64,000 bases of DNA from Neptunomonas antarctica (GTDB lineage: Bacteria > Pseudomonadota > Gammaproteobacteria > Pseudomonadales > Balneatricaceae): the NCBI RefSeq assembly GCF_001305295.1, contig NZ_LJSI01000035.1:117864-181863 (forward strand), given 5' to 3'. The notes under the pieces are model-generated. The model saw only the letters and a list, made by a program, of their open reading frames with translations. It made no database searches and was not told where the DNA came from. Shown here one piece after another: positions 49,156 through 59,309 of this stretch; the stretch's first letter is position 1; each line of letters begins with the position of its first letter. The translations under genes were made by a program, and so were the position numbers.

Positions 49156-50447
49156 CCTTAGCCGCCGTTTTGGCGAGCGTGGGTGAATCTATATCCGGGA
49201 CGATTGAAGGCTTGCCTGCCAAGGTCGGGCTGGTATCGTTTGAGGCGCAAGCAGAGCTGATTGCCGCCGAACTGAAAAAAGATGATGCCGATATTATGGA
49301 TGTAATCTCTGTAGGTACGCCTGTCAGAGACATTTTAAATGCCGCTGCATCTAATACTCAATTGCTCAACGAACTGGTTGAAAAATTTGCGCTGACAGAT
49401 ACGCTGGAGCGGTCATTCAGAACCTTATCCACAGGCGAATCACGTAAAGTTATGCTGATTCGGGCACTCGCGAGCCAACCCGATTTATTAGTACTGGATG
49501 AACCGTTCGACGGCCTCGACGCCAATACACTCGTGATGCTGCAGCAATATCTTGCCTCTTTGATCGAAACAATCCCGATGGTGATGGTCCTGAATCGCTT
49601 TGATGAGTTCCCGGACTTCATCACGCATATTGCCTATATGGACCACGGCGAGCTAAAGCATCAGATTAATCGCGATGACGAAAAAGCCTATGCCGAGCTG
49701 TACCAACTGCTGCATCTTAAAACCAGTAATCTACAGATACCGGCAGCCGATCCGGACACAGTAATACCGCGTCTGGATCCAGAGCAGCCGTTAGTCCGTC
49801 TGAATAACATCACGATTAAATACGCTGATCATAAGGTGATTGATAGCCTCGACTGGACCATTCAGCCCAACCAGCACTGGCAGCTTAGCGGCCCTAATGG
49901 CAGCGGAAAAACTGCGCTGCTTTCACTGATTACCGGTGATCACCCGCAGTGCTATGTTAACAATGTTTTTGTTTTCGGTTTTCAACGCGGTAGCGGTGAA
50001 AGCATCTGGCAGATCAAACAGTTTATCGGTTATGTTTCCACCGCATTACAGTGGGAATACCGGGTTGGCACAGGGCTGCGTAACGTGATCATCTCGGGTT
50101 TCTACGACAGTATCGGCCTGTACAGTAAGTACACAGACCGCCAACGTGAGATTGCCAATCAATGGCTGGCACTGCTTGGCATGAGTGAGCGTGCCGATCA
50201 GCCATTTAACAAGCTGTCTTACGGTGATCAGCGCTTATTGCTGATTGCACGGGCGATGGTAAAGCACCCTCCTCTGCTGATATTAGATGAACCCTGCTTA
50301 GGCCTGGATGATATGAACCGTCAGCTGGTACTGGCGCTGATAGAGAAAATCTGCGCGGATAGTGAAACCTCGGTTATCTATGTTAATCATCATCCGGAAG
50401 ACCAGATTAAAGGCATAGATAATTATCTCGCGCTGGAGAAACACTAA
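49029..50447 (+). CDS. modF: double-ATPase ABC protein, ModF-like
   Basis: 472 residues with two fused ABC ATPase domains and no membrane part. The first has Walker A GTNGSGKSA and signature LSTGESRK, with LLVLDEPFDGLDANT. The second has GPNGSGKTALLSLITGDHPQ, RGSGESIWQIKQFIGYVSTALQ, signature LSYGDQRLLLIARAMVKHPPLLILDEPCLGLD (cited in part). This matches E. coli ModF closely. ModF is linked to molybdate transport genes in E. coli, but its exact role is unclear and no mod genes are adjacent here. Confidence 0.88.
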   Translation: MTIRLENLTVKFDERFQLNTINWELAPNQHWVITGTNGSGKSALAAVLASVGESISGTIEGLPAKVGLVSFEAQAELIAAELKKDDADIMDVISVGTPVRDILNAAASNTQLLNELVEKFALTDTLERSFRTLSTGESRKVMLIRALASQPDLLVLDEPFDGLDANTLVMLQQYLASLIETIPMVMVLNRFDEFPDFITHIAYMDHGELKHQINRDDEKAYAELYQLLHLKTSNLQIPAADPDTVIPRLDPEQPLVRLNNITIKYADHKVIDSLDWTIQPNQHWQLSGPNGSGKTALLSLITGDHPQCYVNNVFVFGFQRGSGESIWQIKQFIGYVSTALQWEYRVGTGLRNVIISGFYDSIGLYSKYTDRQREIANQWLALLGMSERADQPFNKLSYGDQRLLLIARAMVKHPPLLILDEPCLGLDDMNRQLVLALIEKICADSETSVIYVNHHPEDQIKGIDNYLALEKH

Positions 50448-50505
50448 TCTGCTCCAGACTGCTTTCTCCCGACTTAACAACTCACAAGCATTGTCGATAA
50501 GATCG

Positions 50506-51444
50506 TTAATGCTTAAAGTCGTCCTTGAGCGTTTTAAGGGTGTGCGTCAGCTCTTCAAATACGAGCTGACGCAGCCAGATATGAGCCACATCTTTCCTAT
50601 AACGTTCGTGCCACACGATAGAGTAAGTAAAACCGCTCTGCTGCATCGGAAAAGGAAGTATCTTAAGCTGATAATGCTGCGCACAACTTTGCGCCAGTCC
50701 AAAAGGAATCGTTAAGATCAGATCGCTCTGAGCCACCAGCGCCAGTGCTGCAACAAAGTGCGGTACGCGTAAAACGATTCGTCGCGTCAACCCTTTCTCT
50801 TCCAACAGATAATCAATAACACCCTTGCGGGCGCCGCCCATCGTAATCAGTGCATGCGGCTGCTTTGCATACGTTTCCAGGTCAAACCCTGTCTGAGCCA
50901 GCGGGTGTGCGGCACTCATCACACAGACAAACTGATCATCACCGATGCCACGACCATGCACGGCGGCCGGAGGATCGGTCACCGTACAGATCGCCAGATC
51001 GATACTTTCCTGATCAAGCTGCTGCAACAAACTCTCTTGCCAGGGGACAATTTCAAGATTAACCAGCGGCGCCTCCTTTCTCAGGCGCGTAATGACCGAA
51101 GGCAGCAACACCTGCGTTCCATAATCAGTGGTCGCCAGCCTGAAGTTATTGGTTGCCTGTGCCGCAACAAATTGCGGTGGCTCGATAAGCAAACTTATAT
51201 CTTGCAGCGAATGATGTAACTGCAATGCCAGCGCTTCGGCCCGCGGTGTGGGTGCCAGGCCTTTGGGCGTACGTGTAAATAGCGGATCATTAAACAATTG
51301 ACGCAAACGCGCCAGATTACGACTGATAGCCGGCTGTGTCAGATTCAAACGCCCGGCGGCACGCGTAACGCTGCGCTCTTCCAGCAGTACTTGAAAGACC
51401 GGTAGTAAATTAAGATCGGCGCTAGACAAACGAGACAGATTCAC
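50506..51444 (-). CDS. LysR-family transcriptional regulator
   Basis: 312 residues. The N-terminal winged helix reads LPVFQVLLEERSVTRAAGRLNLTQPAISRNLARLRQLF (in part), with LysR substrate-binding domain afterwards (about 95-300). It is divergent from the oxidoreductase gene at 51570 with a 125-bp shared region, so it probably controls that gene. The effector is unknown. Confidence 0.92.
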   Translation of the reverse strand: MNLSRLSSADLNLLPVFQVLLEERSVTRAAGRLNLTQPAISRNLARLRQLFNDPLFTRTPKGLAPTPRAEALALQLHHSLQDISLLIEPPQFVAAQATNNFRLATTDYGTQVLLPSVITRLRKEAPLVNLEIVPWQESLLQQLDQESIDLAICTVTDPPAAVHGRGIGDDQFVCVMSAAHPLAQTGFDLETYAKQPHALITMGGARKGVIDYLLEEKGLTRRIVLRVPHFVAALALVAQSDLILTIPFGLAQSCAQHYQLKILPFPMQQSGFTYSIVWHERYRKDVAHIWLRQLVFEELTHTLKTLKDDFKH

Positions 51445-51569
51445 GGCACATTACCAATAATCATGATGGATATTTTAATAATGCATTGGATGCATGAAGA
51501 TATCAAGAATAGAGTAGTGTTCATAATCTGACATTGCATAACTAAAATTACATGACAAGAGGTAGCAAT

Positions 51570-52580
51570 ATGTACATTGAAACCAATCGTGAAATCCATC
51601 TCAAAAACCGCCCTGTAGGTATTCCTACCAAAGAGGATTTCAGCGTCGTCACCGTACCGGTAGCGGTTCTGAAAGCAGGTGAAGTGCTGGTTAAAAACCT
51701 GTGGATGTCTGTCGATCCCTATATGCGTGGCCGTATGCTGGAACGCGAAAGCTACATCGCTCCTTTCGTGCTGAATGAAGTATTGAGTGGCGGCGCGATT
51801 GGTGAAGTGGTTGAGTCGAATAATCCTGCATTCCCTGTGGGCAGCAAGGTTGCCAACATGAGCGGCTGGCGTGAGTATTTCACCACTTCCGGTGCTGATT
51901 TACAGCCTTTACCCGATACCGGAATGCAAGATCAGGCCTTTTTAGGGGTACTCGGTATGCCGGGTATGACTGCATTTACCGGGCTCACCAAAATTGCACA
52001 GCTCAAAGAAGGCGATACGGTATTTGTATCAGCCGCCTCTGGTGCAGTCGGTGCGATTGTCTGCCAAATAGCGAAGCTGAAAGGCTGTTATGTAGCCGGT
52101 AGCGTGGGCTCTGATGCAAAAGCCCGCTATCTACGTGAAGAGCTTGGCGTAGATGCCGTTGTTAATTACAAAACAACCGAAAACTTACAACAAAGCATCG
52201 CACAAGCCTGCCCTAATGGCATTGATGTTTACTTTGAAAGTGTCGGTGGCGCTCATCTGGAAGCCGTTCTGAACCTGATGAACGAACATGGCCGCATTGC
52301 CGTATGCGGTATGATTGACCAGTACAATGCCACTTCTGCCAGTGCGGGCCCCTCTAACTTGTCACAACTGATCATCAAAAAGCTAACCATGCAGGGCTTT
52401 ATTATATTCGACCACTGGGATGGCTATCCTGCGTTTGTTGAACAAATGACGCAGTGGATTCAGCAAGGAAAAATCAGCGCTAAAGAAACGGTATACAACG
52501 GCATTGAACAAGCCCCCGATGCATTCATAGGCTTATTTACGGGACAGAATACCGGAAAAATGCTGGTTAAACTGGACTGA
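51570..52580 (+). CDS. NADPH-dependent MDR-family oxidoreductase (CurA/YncB-like)
   Basis: The start is ATG 51570 with AGAGG seven bases upstream; an ATG 18 bases earlier is unlikely. 336 residues with the zinc-free medium-chain dehydrogenase fold: SVDPYMRGRM, GMPGMTAFTGL and the nucleotide loop VSAASGAVGAIVCQIAKLKGC (in part), VYFESVGG. These enzymes reduce alkenals or curcumin-like enones. Divergent from a LysR gene. Confidence 0.88.
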   Translation: MYIETNREIHLKNRPVGIPTKEDFSVVTVPVAVLKAGEVLVKNLWMSVDPYMRGRMLERESYIAPFVLNEVLSGGAIGEVVESNNPAFPVGSKVANMSGWREYFTTSGADLQPLPDTGMQDQAFLGVLGMPGMTAFTGLTKIAQLKEGDTVFVSAASGAVGAIVCQIAKLKGCYVAGSVGSDAKARYLREELGVDAVVNYKTTENLQQSIAQACPNGIDVYFESVGGAHLEAVLNLMNEHGRIAVCGMIDQYNATSASAGPSNLSQLIIKKLTMQGFIIFDHWDGYPAFVEQMTQWIQQGKISAKETVYNGIEQAPDAFIGLFTGQNTGKMLVKLD

Positions 52581-52703
52581 TACGAGCAATATCAATTTCC
52601 ATAAAGGGCTTCTCAACACACGTTTAACACGAAGATTTTATACGCCCATTTTTTATTAGAACATGGGCTTAATTAACAGCGACACCTAAAAGGAACCATC
52701 AAT

Positions 52704-53381
52704 ATGAACATTCTTTTTGTACTCACGTCTCATGACGCACTCGGTGATACGGGCAACAAAACAGGTTTCTGGATTGAAGAGTTTGCCGCCCCTTATTATA
52801 CGTTTGCAGATGCCGGCGCTCATATCACGTTAGCCTCACCTGCCGGTGGACAGCCACCGATCGATCCGACCAGCGCTCTGGAAGATTTTCAGACAGATGA
52901 TACCCGTCGTTTTGATCAGGATAGCGAACTTCAACAAAAGCTCGCTAATACAATCAAGCTGACGGATATCAGTGCTGATGATTACGATGCGGTATTCTAC
53001 CCGGGTGGACATGGCCCTTTGTGGGATCTGACTAACGACCAAGCGTCTATCAAACTGATAGAAACTTTTTCTCAACAAGGTAAGCCTGTTTCTGCTGTTT
53101 GCCATGCGCCGAGCGTGTTGCTGAATGTCAAAGATGCGCAGGGCGAGCCACTGGTCAAAGGCAAAAAAGTTACTGGATTCAGTAATACCGAAGAAGCAGC
53201 GGTTGGCTTAACAGAAATTGTTCCGTTCCTGCTGGAAGATGAATTGAAACAACGTGGTGGTCTCTACAGCCAGGGCGCTGACTGGGCATCTTATATTGTG
53301 CAGGATGGACGGCTGATCACAGGTCAGAACCCGGGATCGTCTGCGGCGGTAGCCGAAGCGGTGCTGGCTGAATTAAAGTAA
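52704..53381 (+). CDS. DJ-1/PfpI-family protein (Hsp31/glyoxalase III-like)
   Basis: 225 residues. It shows TGFWIEEFAAPYYTF, DAVFYPGGHGPLWDL with the conserved Glu/Gly elbow, and the nucleophile Cys in SAVCHAPSVLL. This pattern fits the Hsp31-like type I glutamine amidotransferase subgroup acting on methylglyoxal or damaged proteins. AAAGGAA precedes the ATG. Position after the enone reductase suggests carbonyl stress defence (inference). The stop codon lies within a short tandem duplication. Confidence 0.88.
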   Translation: MNILFVLTSHDALGDTGNKTGFWIEEFAAPYYTFADAGAHITLASPAGGQPPIDPTSALEDFQTDDTRRFDQDSELQQKLANTIKLTDISADDYDAVFYPGGHGPLWDLTNDQASIKLIETFSQQGKPVSAVCHAPSVLLNVKDAQGEPLVKGKKVTGFSNTEEAAVGLTEIVPFLLEDELKQRGGLYSQGADWASYIVQDGRLITGQNPGSSAAVAEAVLAELK

Positions 53382-53404
53382 GAAGCTGAATTAAAGTAAG
53401 AAGC
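53369..53404 (+). repeat. 18-bp tandem duplication over a stop codon
   Basis: Two exact copies of TGAATTAAAGTAAGAAGC (53369-53386 and 53387-53404). The first contains the ELK-stop end of the DJ-1/PfpI gene. Confidence 0.95.
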
Positions 53405-53489
53405 TGATATGGAGCCTATAAGGTTCCATATCAGTCGTTTGAAAATAAGCGTAGGGCTATGGGTTTAAGGCTTACTGATGAGCTTAGGG

Positions 53490-54275
53490 CTACTGAGCCG
53501 TCCAGCCACCTTCGACCGGCAAGGTAATGCCTGTGATGGAAGTGGCACCGTCACTGCACAAAAATACTGCAACAGCGGCAACTTCTTCAACCGTCACAAA
53601 TTTCTTGGTCGGCTGAGCTTTTAGCATCACATCCTGCTTTACCTGTTCTTCTGTGATACCACGGACTTTTGCCGTATCAGCTACCTGTTTTTCAACCAGA
53701 GGAGTCCACACATAACCCGGCGCAATCGCATTAACAGTAGTACCGAACTCAGCCAATTCCAATGCAGTCGTTTTAGTCAGACCAGCAATGCCGTGCTTGG
53801 CGGCAACATAAGCTGATTTAAAGGGAGAGGCGACCAAGGCATGTGCAGACGCGGTATTAATAATACGTCCCCAGCCCCGTTGTTTCATGCCAGGAATAAC
53901 GGCTTTCGTTGAATGAAATGCTGCCGTCAGGTTAATTGCGATAATCGCGTCCCATTTATCTTCAGGGAAATCTTCAACCGGCGATACAAACTGGATGCCT
54001 GCGTTATTGACCAGAATATCCACTGAACCTAAAGCGTTTTCTGCTTCGGTAATCATGCCTGTAATTTCATCAGACTTAAGCATGTTGGCAGAGGAAAATA
54101 ATGCTTTCACCCCAAAATCAGCTTCAATTGATACGCGAATGGCTTCATTATCTTCTGGTTTACCTAAGCCATTAATCATTACATTGGCACCTTCCTTCGC
54201 TAAAGCACGCGCAATAGCCAAACCAATCCCAGAAGTCGATCCTGTAATAACCGCATTTTTACCTGTCAGCATCAT
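53490..54275 (-). CDS. bdhA: D-3-hydroxybutyrate dehydrogenase
   Basis: 261-residue short-chain dehydrogenase. NAD loop TGSTSGIGLAIA, NNAGIQFVSP, catalytic SAHALVASPFKSAYVAAKHG with Ser-Tyr-Lys, and substrate-specific LVEKQVADTAKVRGI (with conserved Gln/Lys for the carboxylate) match BdhA. It interconverts 3-hydroxybutyrate and acetoacetate. Acetoacetate is also the product expected from HMG-CoA cleavage after the mevalonate locus at 40-44 kb. Confidence 0.9.
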   Translation of the reverse strand: MMLTGKNAVITGSTSGIGLAIARALAKEGANVMINGLGKPEDNEAIRVSIEADFGVKALFSSANMLKSDEITGMITEAENALGSVDILVNNAGIQFVSPVEDFPEDKWDAIIAINLTAAFHSTKAVIPGMKQRGWGRIINTASAHALVASPFKSAYVAAKHGIAGLTKTTALELAEFGTTVNAIAPGYVWTPLVEKQVADTAKVRGITEEQVKQDVMLKAQPTKKFVTVEEVAAVAVFLCSDGATSITGITLPVEGGWTAQ

Positions 54276-54446
54276 CCGTTATCCTTTTAATATGATTATA
54301 TTCAGAGCTATATTGGTGCTTCAAAAAGCATAAAACTCAGCTCAATGTGGCCATGACATTAACACATTTTTTGCAGCGCACAAAACCTCACAAAGTCGTA
54401 TACCACGAGCAGCAGCCATTATTGATCAGGTAACAAACTCACCTTT

Positions 54447-55802
54447 CTATATCAGGAACAAGGTACCTAATCCGAGAAATGTAACGAAGCCTACAACATC
54501 AGTCACGGTGGTTAGAATAACGGAACCGGAAAGCGCCGGATCAATTTTCATTTTATCCAGTATGACCGGAATCAGTACACCGGAAAAAGCAGCAGCCAGA
54601 ATATTAAGCGCGATAGCTACCGCTATGACAACGCCGATCATCAGATCGGAGAACCAATAAGCAACGATTCCGCCTATCGCCAATGCCCATAAAACACCGT
54701 TAAAGCCACCAACCGCCAACTCTTTAAGCAGCAAGGGCGTTAAGTTGCCTTTGGATATCTGGCCCAGGGCAATCCCCCGAATAATCAATGTCAGGGTCTG
54801 GCTTCCTGCGATACCGCCCATAGATGCGACAATCGGCATCAATACCGCTAATGCGACGACTTGTTGCAACGTTGCTTCAAACAATCCAATCGCCCACGAT
54901 GCAAGAAACGCCGTGAGCAGATTAATACCCAGCCAGGTAGCACGGCGCATAGAGCTTTTCCATACAGGAGAAAACAGGTCTTCGTCTTCGGATAAACCGG
55001 CTCGTGCCATATTTTCGGACTCGTGGTTTTCTCTAAGGATCTGAAAACCATCCTTGATGGTCATCCGGCCAATCAGCATCCCTTTGCTATCGACAATCGG
55101 TAAAAGCACATAATCAGACTTTTCTTGTATATCCGCACTCTCTTCAAGGCTGGTTTCAGCCGGTAATGGTTTAGCATGCTCATCCATCAACTCGACTAAA
55201 GAAATATGACCCGGTGCGCCAAAGGTGCTTTTCAACGGTACGGTTCCGGCATAACGACCCGCCCTATCAGTCAAAAATAATGCATCCGTACATTCAGGGA
55301 TATCTCGTCGAAACAAACGTAGTGCATCATAAACTTTCGCGTTCTGAGGCAAAATTAAGAGGTTATGATCGGCATAACGACCGATCTGATTTTCATTAAA
55401 CTGATTACTGTGTTCAAAAAACTGGCGTTGCTTCTGACCCATCTGGCGCAAAGCAAGATCAATCAAGTGGTCTGGCAGTGAATCAGCCAGCTCTATCAAA
55501 TCTTCGGGCGTTAAGTGTCCAAAGAGTTGTTCAAGCACATCGGTAGGCAATGCATTGATAACCGACAAACGCGCATCCGCACGCATTTCAACCAATACTT
55601 CAGCCTTCATGTCATCAGGAATCAGCTGCCACTGAGCGATACGCTCCTCTATTGGCAATGCTTCAAGCAACAGCGCCCATTGATCAAACTCAAGATCCTC
55701 AAGCTGATCCAGTAATGCTTCTTTATCAGCAGGAACGCCATCAGCATCTGATTTAACAATACGATCGACCAAAGGCCCTATATCGTCTGCCATAATCCCC
55801 AT
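54447..55802 (-). CDS. mgtE: magnesium transporter MgtE
   Basis: 451 residues: MgtE N domain (about 20-130, helical LPTDVLEQLFGHLTPEDLIELADSLPD in part), a CBS pair (about 135-255), then five membrane segments with the pore motif LAVLMPIVASMGGIAGSQTLTLIIRG (in part) and PVILDKMKIDPALSGSVILTTVTD (in part). The start could be the ATG at 55793 (MADDIG). It is divergent from the CorA-type gene. Confidence 0.93.
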   Translation of the reverse strand: MGIMADDIGPLVDRIVKSDADGVPADKEALLDQLEDLEFDQWALLLEALPIEERIAQWQLIPDDMKAEVLVEMRADARLSVINALPTDVLEQLFGHLTPEDLIELADSLPDHLIDLALRQMGQKQRQFFEHSNQFNENQIGRYADHNLLILPQNAKVYDALRLFRRDIPECTDALFLTDRAGRYAGTVPLKSTFGAPGHISLVELMDEHAKPLPAETSLEESADIQEKSDYVLLPIVDSKGMLIGRMTIKDGFQILRENHESENMARAGLSEDEDLFSPVWKSSMRRATWLGINLLTAFLASWAIGLFEATLQQVVALAVLMPIVASMGGIAGSQTLTLIIRGIALGQISKGNLTPLLLKELAVGGFNGVLWALAIGGIVAYWFSDLMIGVVIAVAIALNILAAAFSGVLIPVILDKMKIDPALSGSVILTTVTDVVGFVTFLGLGTLFLI

Positions 55803-55948
55803 TACCCTTTAGTGAAAGAGGCATATAGATTGCCACGATTCATACCAGATAACCAATATTTCAGGCATCGCCAATCTAAAAAATGCTCTCTTTTATCAAA
55901 CATCTATGCCAACATCACAACCTTAAAAAATAATGAGCAGAGAGCCGT

Positions 55949-56902
55949 ATGGAAGGACTAATTCACGCGTTGGAATTTGATGGCCAAGGTGGCAGTAATG
56001 AACTACTTCCCCCTTTCACAGCAACGTCTGCTGTGCAATGGATTCATCTTAACTTCACAGAACCTCAAGCCGCTGAGTGGCTGCGCGAGGAAAGCGGAAT
56101 CGATTCCATCATTGCAGATGCATTACTGAGCGAAGAGTCACGTCCGCGCTATAACGAATACGAGCATGGCGCTCTGATTATCTTACGCGGCGTCAATATG
56201 AATCCCGAAGCCGATCCTGAAGATATGGTGTCTATCAGATTATGGGTCGATAGCCATCGTATTATTAGTACCCGACGTCGGGTATTACTGACCGTCCAGG
56301 ATACCTACCGTAACCTGCAAGCAGGCAAAGGCCCCAAAAACACGGGAGAACTCATCACCACGCTGTGTGGCAAACTAATAGATAGGGTATCCAGTTTTGT
56401 TGACCGTGTTGATGAACAGCTGACGGAACTGGAAGAAGATATTTTGACCAGTCCTCCGCTTGAACATCGTCAAAAAGTATCCGACCTGAAAAGGCAGATT
56501 ATCGCTTTACGGCGTTACCTGTTACCCCAAAGAGAAGCGTTTATGGCCATCTCTAAAAGCGATAGTGCTTTTTTCACAGACCGACAGCGATTGATGATAG
56601 AAGAGGTCACAGAGCATTTGATGAGAAAACTAGATCATCTTGAATCCATTAGTGAAAGAATCGGGGTCATACTGGAACAGCTAACAAGCTATACCTCCGA
56701 AATGATGAATGAACGTATGTATCTGCTCTCACTTATTACTGCACTGTTTCTACCACTGGGCTTTTTAACAGGACTTCTCGGCGTTAATATTTCAGGAATG
56801 CCCGGCACAGAATCACCGGCTGCATTTTCGTATTTTGTGATAGCACTCATTGGTCTGTCGGGCGGGATTATTTGGTATTTTTACTCAAAAAAATGGATGT
56901 AG
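55949..56902 (+). CDS. zntB: CorA-superfamily metal transporter, ZntB-like
   Basis: 317 residues. The cytoplasmic N-terminal domain has WIHLNFTEPQAAEWLREESGI, and long helices (LDHLESISERIGVILEQL) precede two C-terminal membrane helices. The pore signature is GVNISGMPG, i.e. the GMN of CorA replaced by GVN as in ZntB. Known ZntB proteins move zinc. Paired divergently with mgtE. Confidence 0.85.
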   Translation: MEGLIHALEFDGQGGSNELLPPFTATSAVQWIHLNFTEPQAAEWLREESGIDSIIADALLSEESRPRYNEYEHGALIILRGVNMNPEADPEDMVSIRLWVDSHRIISTRRRVLLTVQDTYRNLQAGKGPKNTGELITTLCGKLIDRVSSFVDRVDEQLTELEEDILTSPPLEHRQKVSDLKRQIIALRRYLLPQREAFMAISKSDSAFFTDRQRLMIEEVTEHLMRKLDHLESISERIGVILEQLTSYTSEMMNERMYLLSLITALFLPLGFLTGLLGVNISGMPGTESPAAFSYFVIALIGLSGGIIWYFYSKKWM

Positions 56903-57057
56903 ACATATTTTATGACATAGGTAAAAAATCAATGGGCCTCATGTGGGTCATGTGTCTCATAAATAGTTCGGCACATTGATCATTCTTTTATTTAAAACCT
57001 ACTTTGCTCTCCTTAAATTCGTTATCCTTCACAAAAGTTTTTGAGTGGTCATTGCGC

Positions 57058-57147
57058 ATGCTGGATTGGATTCTTACCAATAATGGTTTTATGATTGAAG
57101 CGGTTATTATGTTGGCGGTCATTATCTATGTAGGCACTCGAATGTAG
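57058..57147 (+). CDS. possible 29-residue single-span membrane peptide
   Basis: Reads MLDWILTNNGFMIEAVIMLA then VIIYVGTRM: a short polar start, one hydrophobic helix and a basic end. It ends 25 bases before the TonB receptor gene. The ribosome binding site is weak (GTGGTC), so translation is uncertain. Confidence 0.3.
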   Translation: MLDWILTNNGFMIEAVIMLAVIIYVGTRM

Positions 57148-57172
57148 TACTTATTCAGTTATCAGGTGATAT

Positions 57173-59281
57173 ATGATTTATCCGCGTTTTCAGCAATATC
57201 TGGTCAGTCCTCTTTTCCTCATAATGAGCTCTTCAGCATCTGCCTATAATGAAACCGATCTGTTTGGCGATATACCTGAAATCACGTCGGCTACCCGTAT
57301 AACCCAAAACCTCTCTGAAGTACCTGTTTCAACCACGATCATTACTCAAGCGTTAATTAAAGCATCTGGCGCGCTAGAGATTACGGACCTGTTTAAGCTA
57401 GTGCCGGGTTTTCAGGTCTATACACCCAACGCTAATAAATTTGCCGTCACCTATCATGGCGCTTCCGGGGAGTTTCCCCGAAATTTAGATGTACGTATCG
57501 ATGGACGACCCGTCTATATTCCTCTGCTTTCCACCGTTACCTGGAACACACTAGGCATATCCATACATGATATTCAACGTATAGAAGTGGTTCGTGGTTC
57601 CAATGTCCCTTCCTATGGTTCCAATGCCTTAATGGGGGCGATCAACATCATCACTAAATCGCCTCTTGAACAAGCATCGCCACATATTGCAACCACCGTT
57701 GGCGCTCAAGGTAAGAAAAATGTAAAAACCACCTTCAGTGGAAAAAACCAAGATCTGTATTACCGCGTCAGCCTTGGACATGAACAAAATGATGGCTTCG
57801 ATTTTCAACAAGACGGAGAGAAGGTTAACTTAGGTAATATTCATCTTAGTCTTACACCTTCGCTTTACGACAGTATTGATTTTTCTGCTGGTTTTAATAA
57901 TGGAACGATTGGAATTGGTGAAGGTAATTCATTAGACGACTTTCAGGATAGAGAACATTTCTCGCACTTCCAGTACTTACAATGGAACCATGTCGTTAAC
58001 GAAAAAAATGAGCTGAATTTTCAGGGATATCATAATTATCTGAAACTAAGCACTCAGTCGTATTGGGCCTCGGAGCTGTTAAATGATCCGGGGTTAAACA
58101 CACTCAATAGCCAATTAGCAGGTCTAGCATCTTTAATGGGTAGTACTTACCCATTTCCAAGTACGCACGTCAGTGACTTTGAGGTGTACAGCAGTGGAGA
58201 AAACGGCAGTACTGAAACCTACGGGGCTGAAATACAGCATACTTTCACCCCTAGCGAAGCATTTACCGTCGCGTCGGGCAGCGGCTTTCGTTATGAGCAG
58301 GCGACCAGCGAGGCTTTATTTGGCACCGATGAGACAATAGACGAAGAGATATATTTTTTGTTTAGTAATATGCAGTGGAAACAAACCGAAAAATTAAGCT
58401 GGAATGCCGGTTTCATGTCCGAATTCACATCGATGACCACACCCGCCACGTCGCTTCGACTCGCATCAAACTATAAAATAAACCCTTCGGTCACCGTACG
58501 CGTAGCGCTAACACAAGCCTACCGTACGCCCTCTTTATTAGAAGAGAATGCTCAAAGCGCTTATATATTCCCTGAAGGCGTACCTTACGACTATATTGCT
58601 TTTGCCAATGATAATCTTAAAGCCGAAAAATTAAACGCGGCTGAAATGGGTCTGTTCTGGTTACTTCCTTATCAGCAGGGTTTTCTGGATTTTAAGATTT
58701 TTAACGAACGTATTTCTCATGGCATAGAGGGCTGGTTCTATGAAGGACCTATAGATATCAAATCAGTCGGGAATAGAATAGCAGCGGGGAATCCAAATCT
58801 ACCTAATGACTCGGCAAGGGAATTACGCAATACAACCGTTCGCAAGTCACGTGGATTCGAAATACAAGCCAGTTTAACGCCTACCGAAAAAGACCTTATC
58901 CACTTTGCTTACAGCTTTAATAAACTCAGCGGTATACAAAAAAAAGGCGGACTTGCGGGAAAAAACAATATTCCCTTTGATCATTCAGGACCCCGACATA
59001 CCGCAACACTATTGCTCAATCACCAATTAACGTCCTCTTTAGATACCAGTTTAATCTTTAATTATATGTCACCGGTCAATTGGATGGGTGGCGAGAACGC
59101 CCTCCAGAAAAACATAAAAACTACCGATTTTAAAATCACTAAATCCTTTGCCGTTGGAGATAATCAACAGCTCAGCACCACCCTTTTAATAAAAAATGTT
59201 TTTGATCAGCATTACTCAGAATTTCAACTAAAGAATCTATATGACCGCCGTCTGTACTTAACAATGTCTTTGGACTTTTAA
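57173..59281 (+). CDS. TonB-dependent outer-membrane receptor
   Basis: 702 residues. A signal peptide is followed by the plug domain (about 45-165: SEVPVSTTIITQALIKASGALEITDLFKLVPGFQV in part, RIEVVRGSNVPSYGSNALMGAINIITK in part), then a 22-strand barrel ending in LYLTMSLDF with terminal Phe. It is a siderophore, cobalamin or other ligand receptor; the substrate is not evident. AGGTG precedes the ATG. It is first gene of a three-gene operon with a periplasmic binding protein and a hybrid kinase. Confidence 0.92.
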   Translation: MIYPRFQQYLVSPLFLIMSSSASAYNETDLFGDIPEITSATRITQNLSEVPVSTTIITQALIKASGALEITDLFKLVPGFQVYTPNANKFAVTYHGASGEFPRNLDVRIDGRPVYIPLLSTVTWNTLGISIHDIQRIEVVRGSNVPSYGSNALMGAINIITKSPLEQASPHIATTVGAQGKKNVKTTFSGKNQDLYYRVSLGHEQNDGFDFQQDGEKVNLGNIHLSLTPSLYDSIDFSAGFNNGTIGIGEGNSLDDFQDREHFSHFQYLQWNHVVNEKNELNFQGYHNYLKLSTQSYWASELLNDPGLNTLNSQLAGLASLMGSTYPFPSTHVSDFEVYSSGENGSTETYGAEIQHTFTPSEAFTVASGSGFRYEQATSEALFGTDETIDEEIYFLFSNMQWKQTEKLSWNAGFMSEFTSMTTPATSLRLASNYKINPSVTVRVALTQAYRTPSLLEENAQSAYIFPEGVPYDYIAFANDNLKAEKLNAAEMGLFWLLPYQQGFLDFKIFNERISHGIEGWFYEGPIDIKSVGNRIAAGNPNLPNDSARELRNTTVRKSRGFEIQASLTPTEKDLIHFAYSFNKLSGIQKKGGLAGKNNIPFDHSGPRHTATLLLNHQLTSSLDTSLIFNYMSPVNWMGGENALQKNIKTTDFKITKSFAVGDNQQLSTTLLIKNVFDQHYSEFQLKNLYDRRLYLTMSLDF

Positions 59282-59309
59282 AATCACCTGGCATGGATGG
59301 CCTCAAAAT

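Noticed and set aside
51460..51560. ATGCAT repeats between the LysR and oxidoreductase genes as an operator
   Set aside because: ATGCAT is self-complementary and short; no clear T-N11-A arrangement could be singled out.
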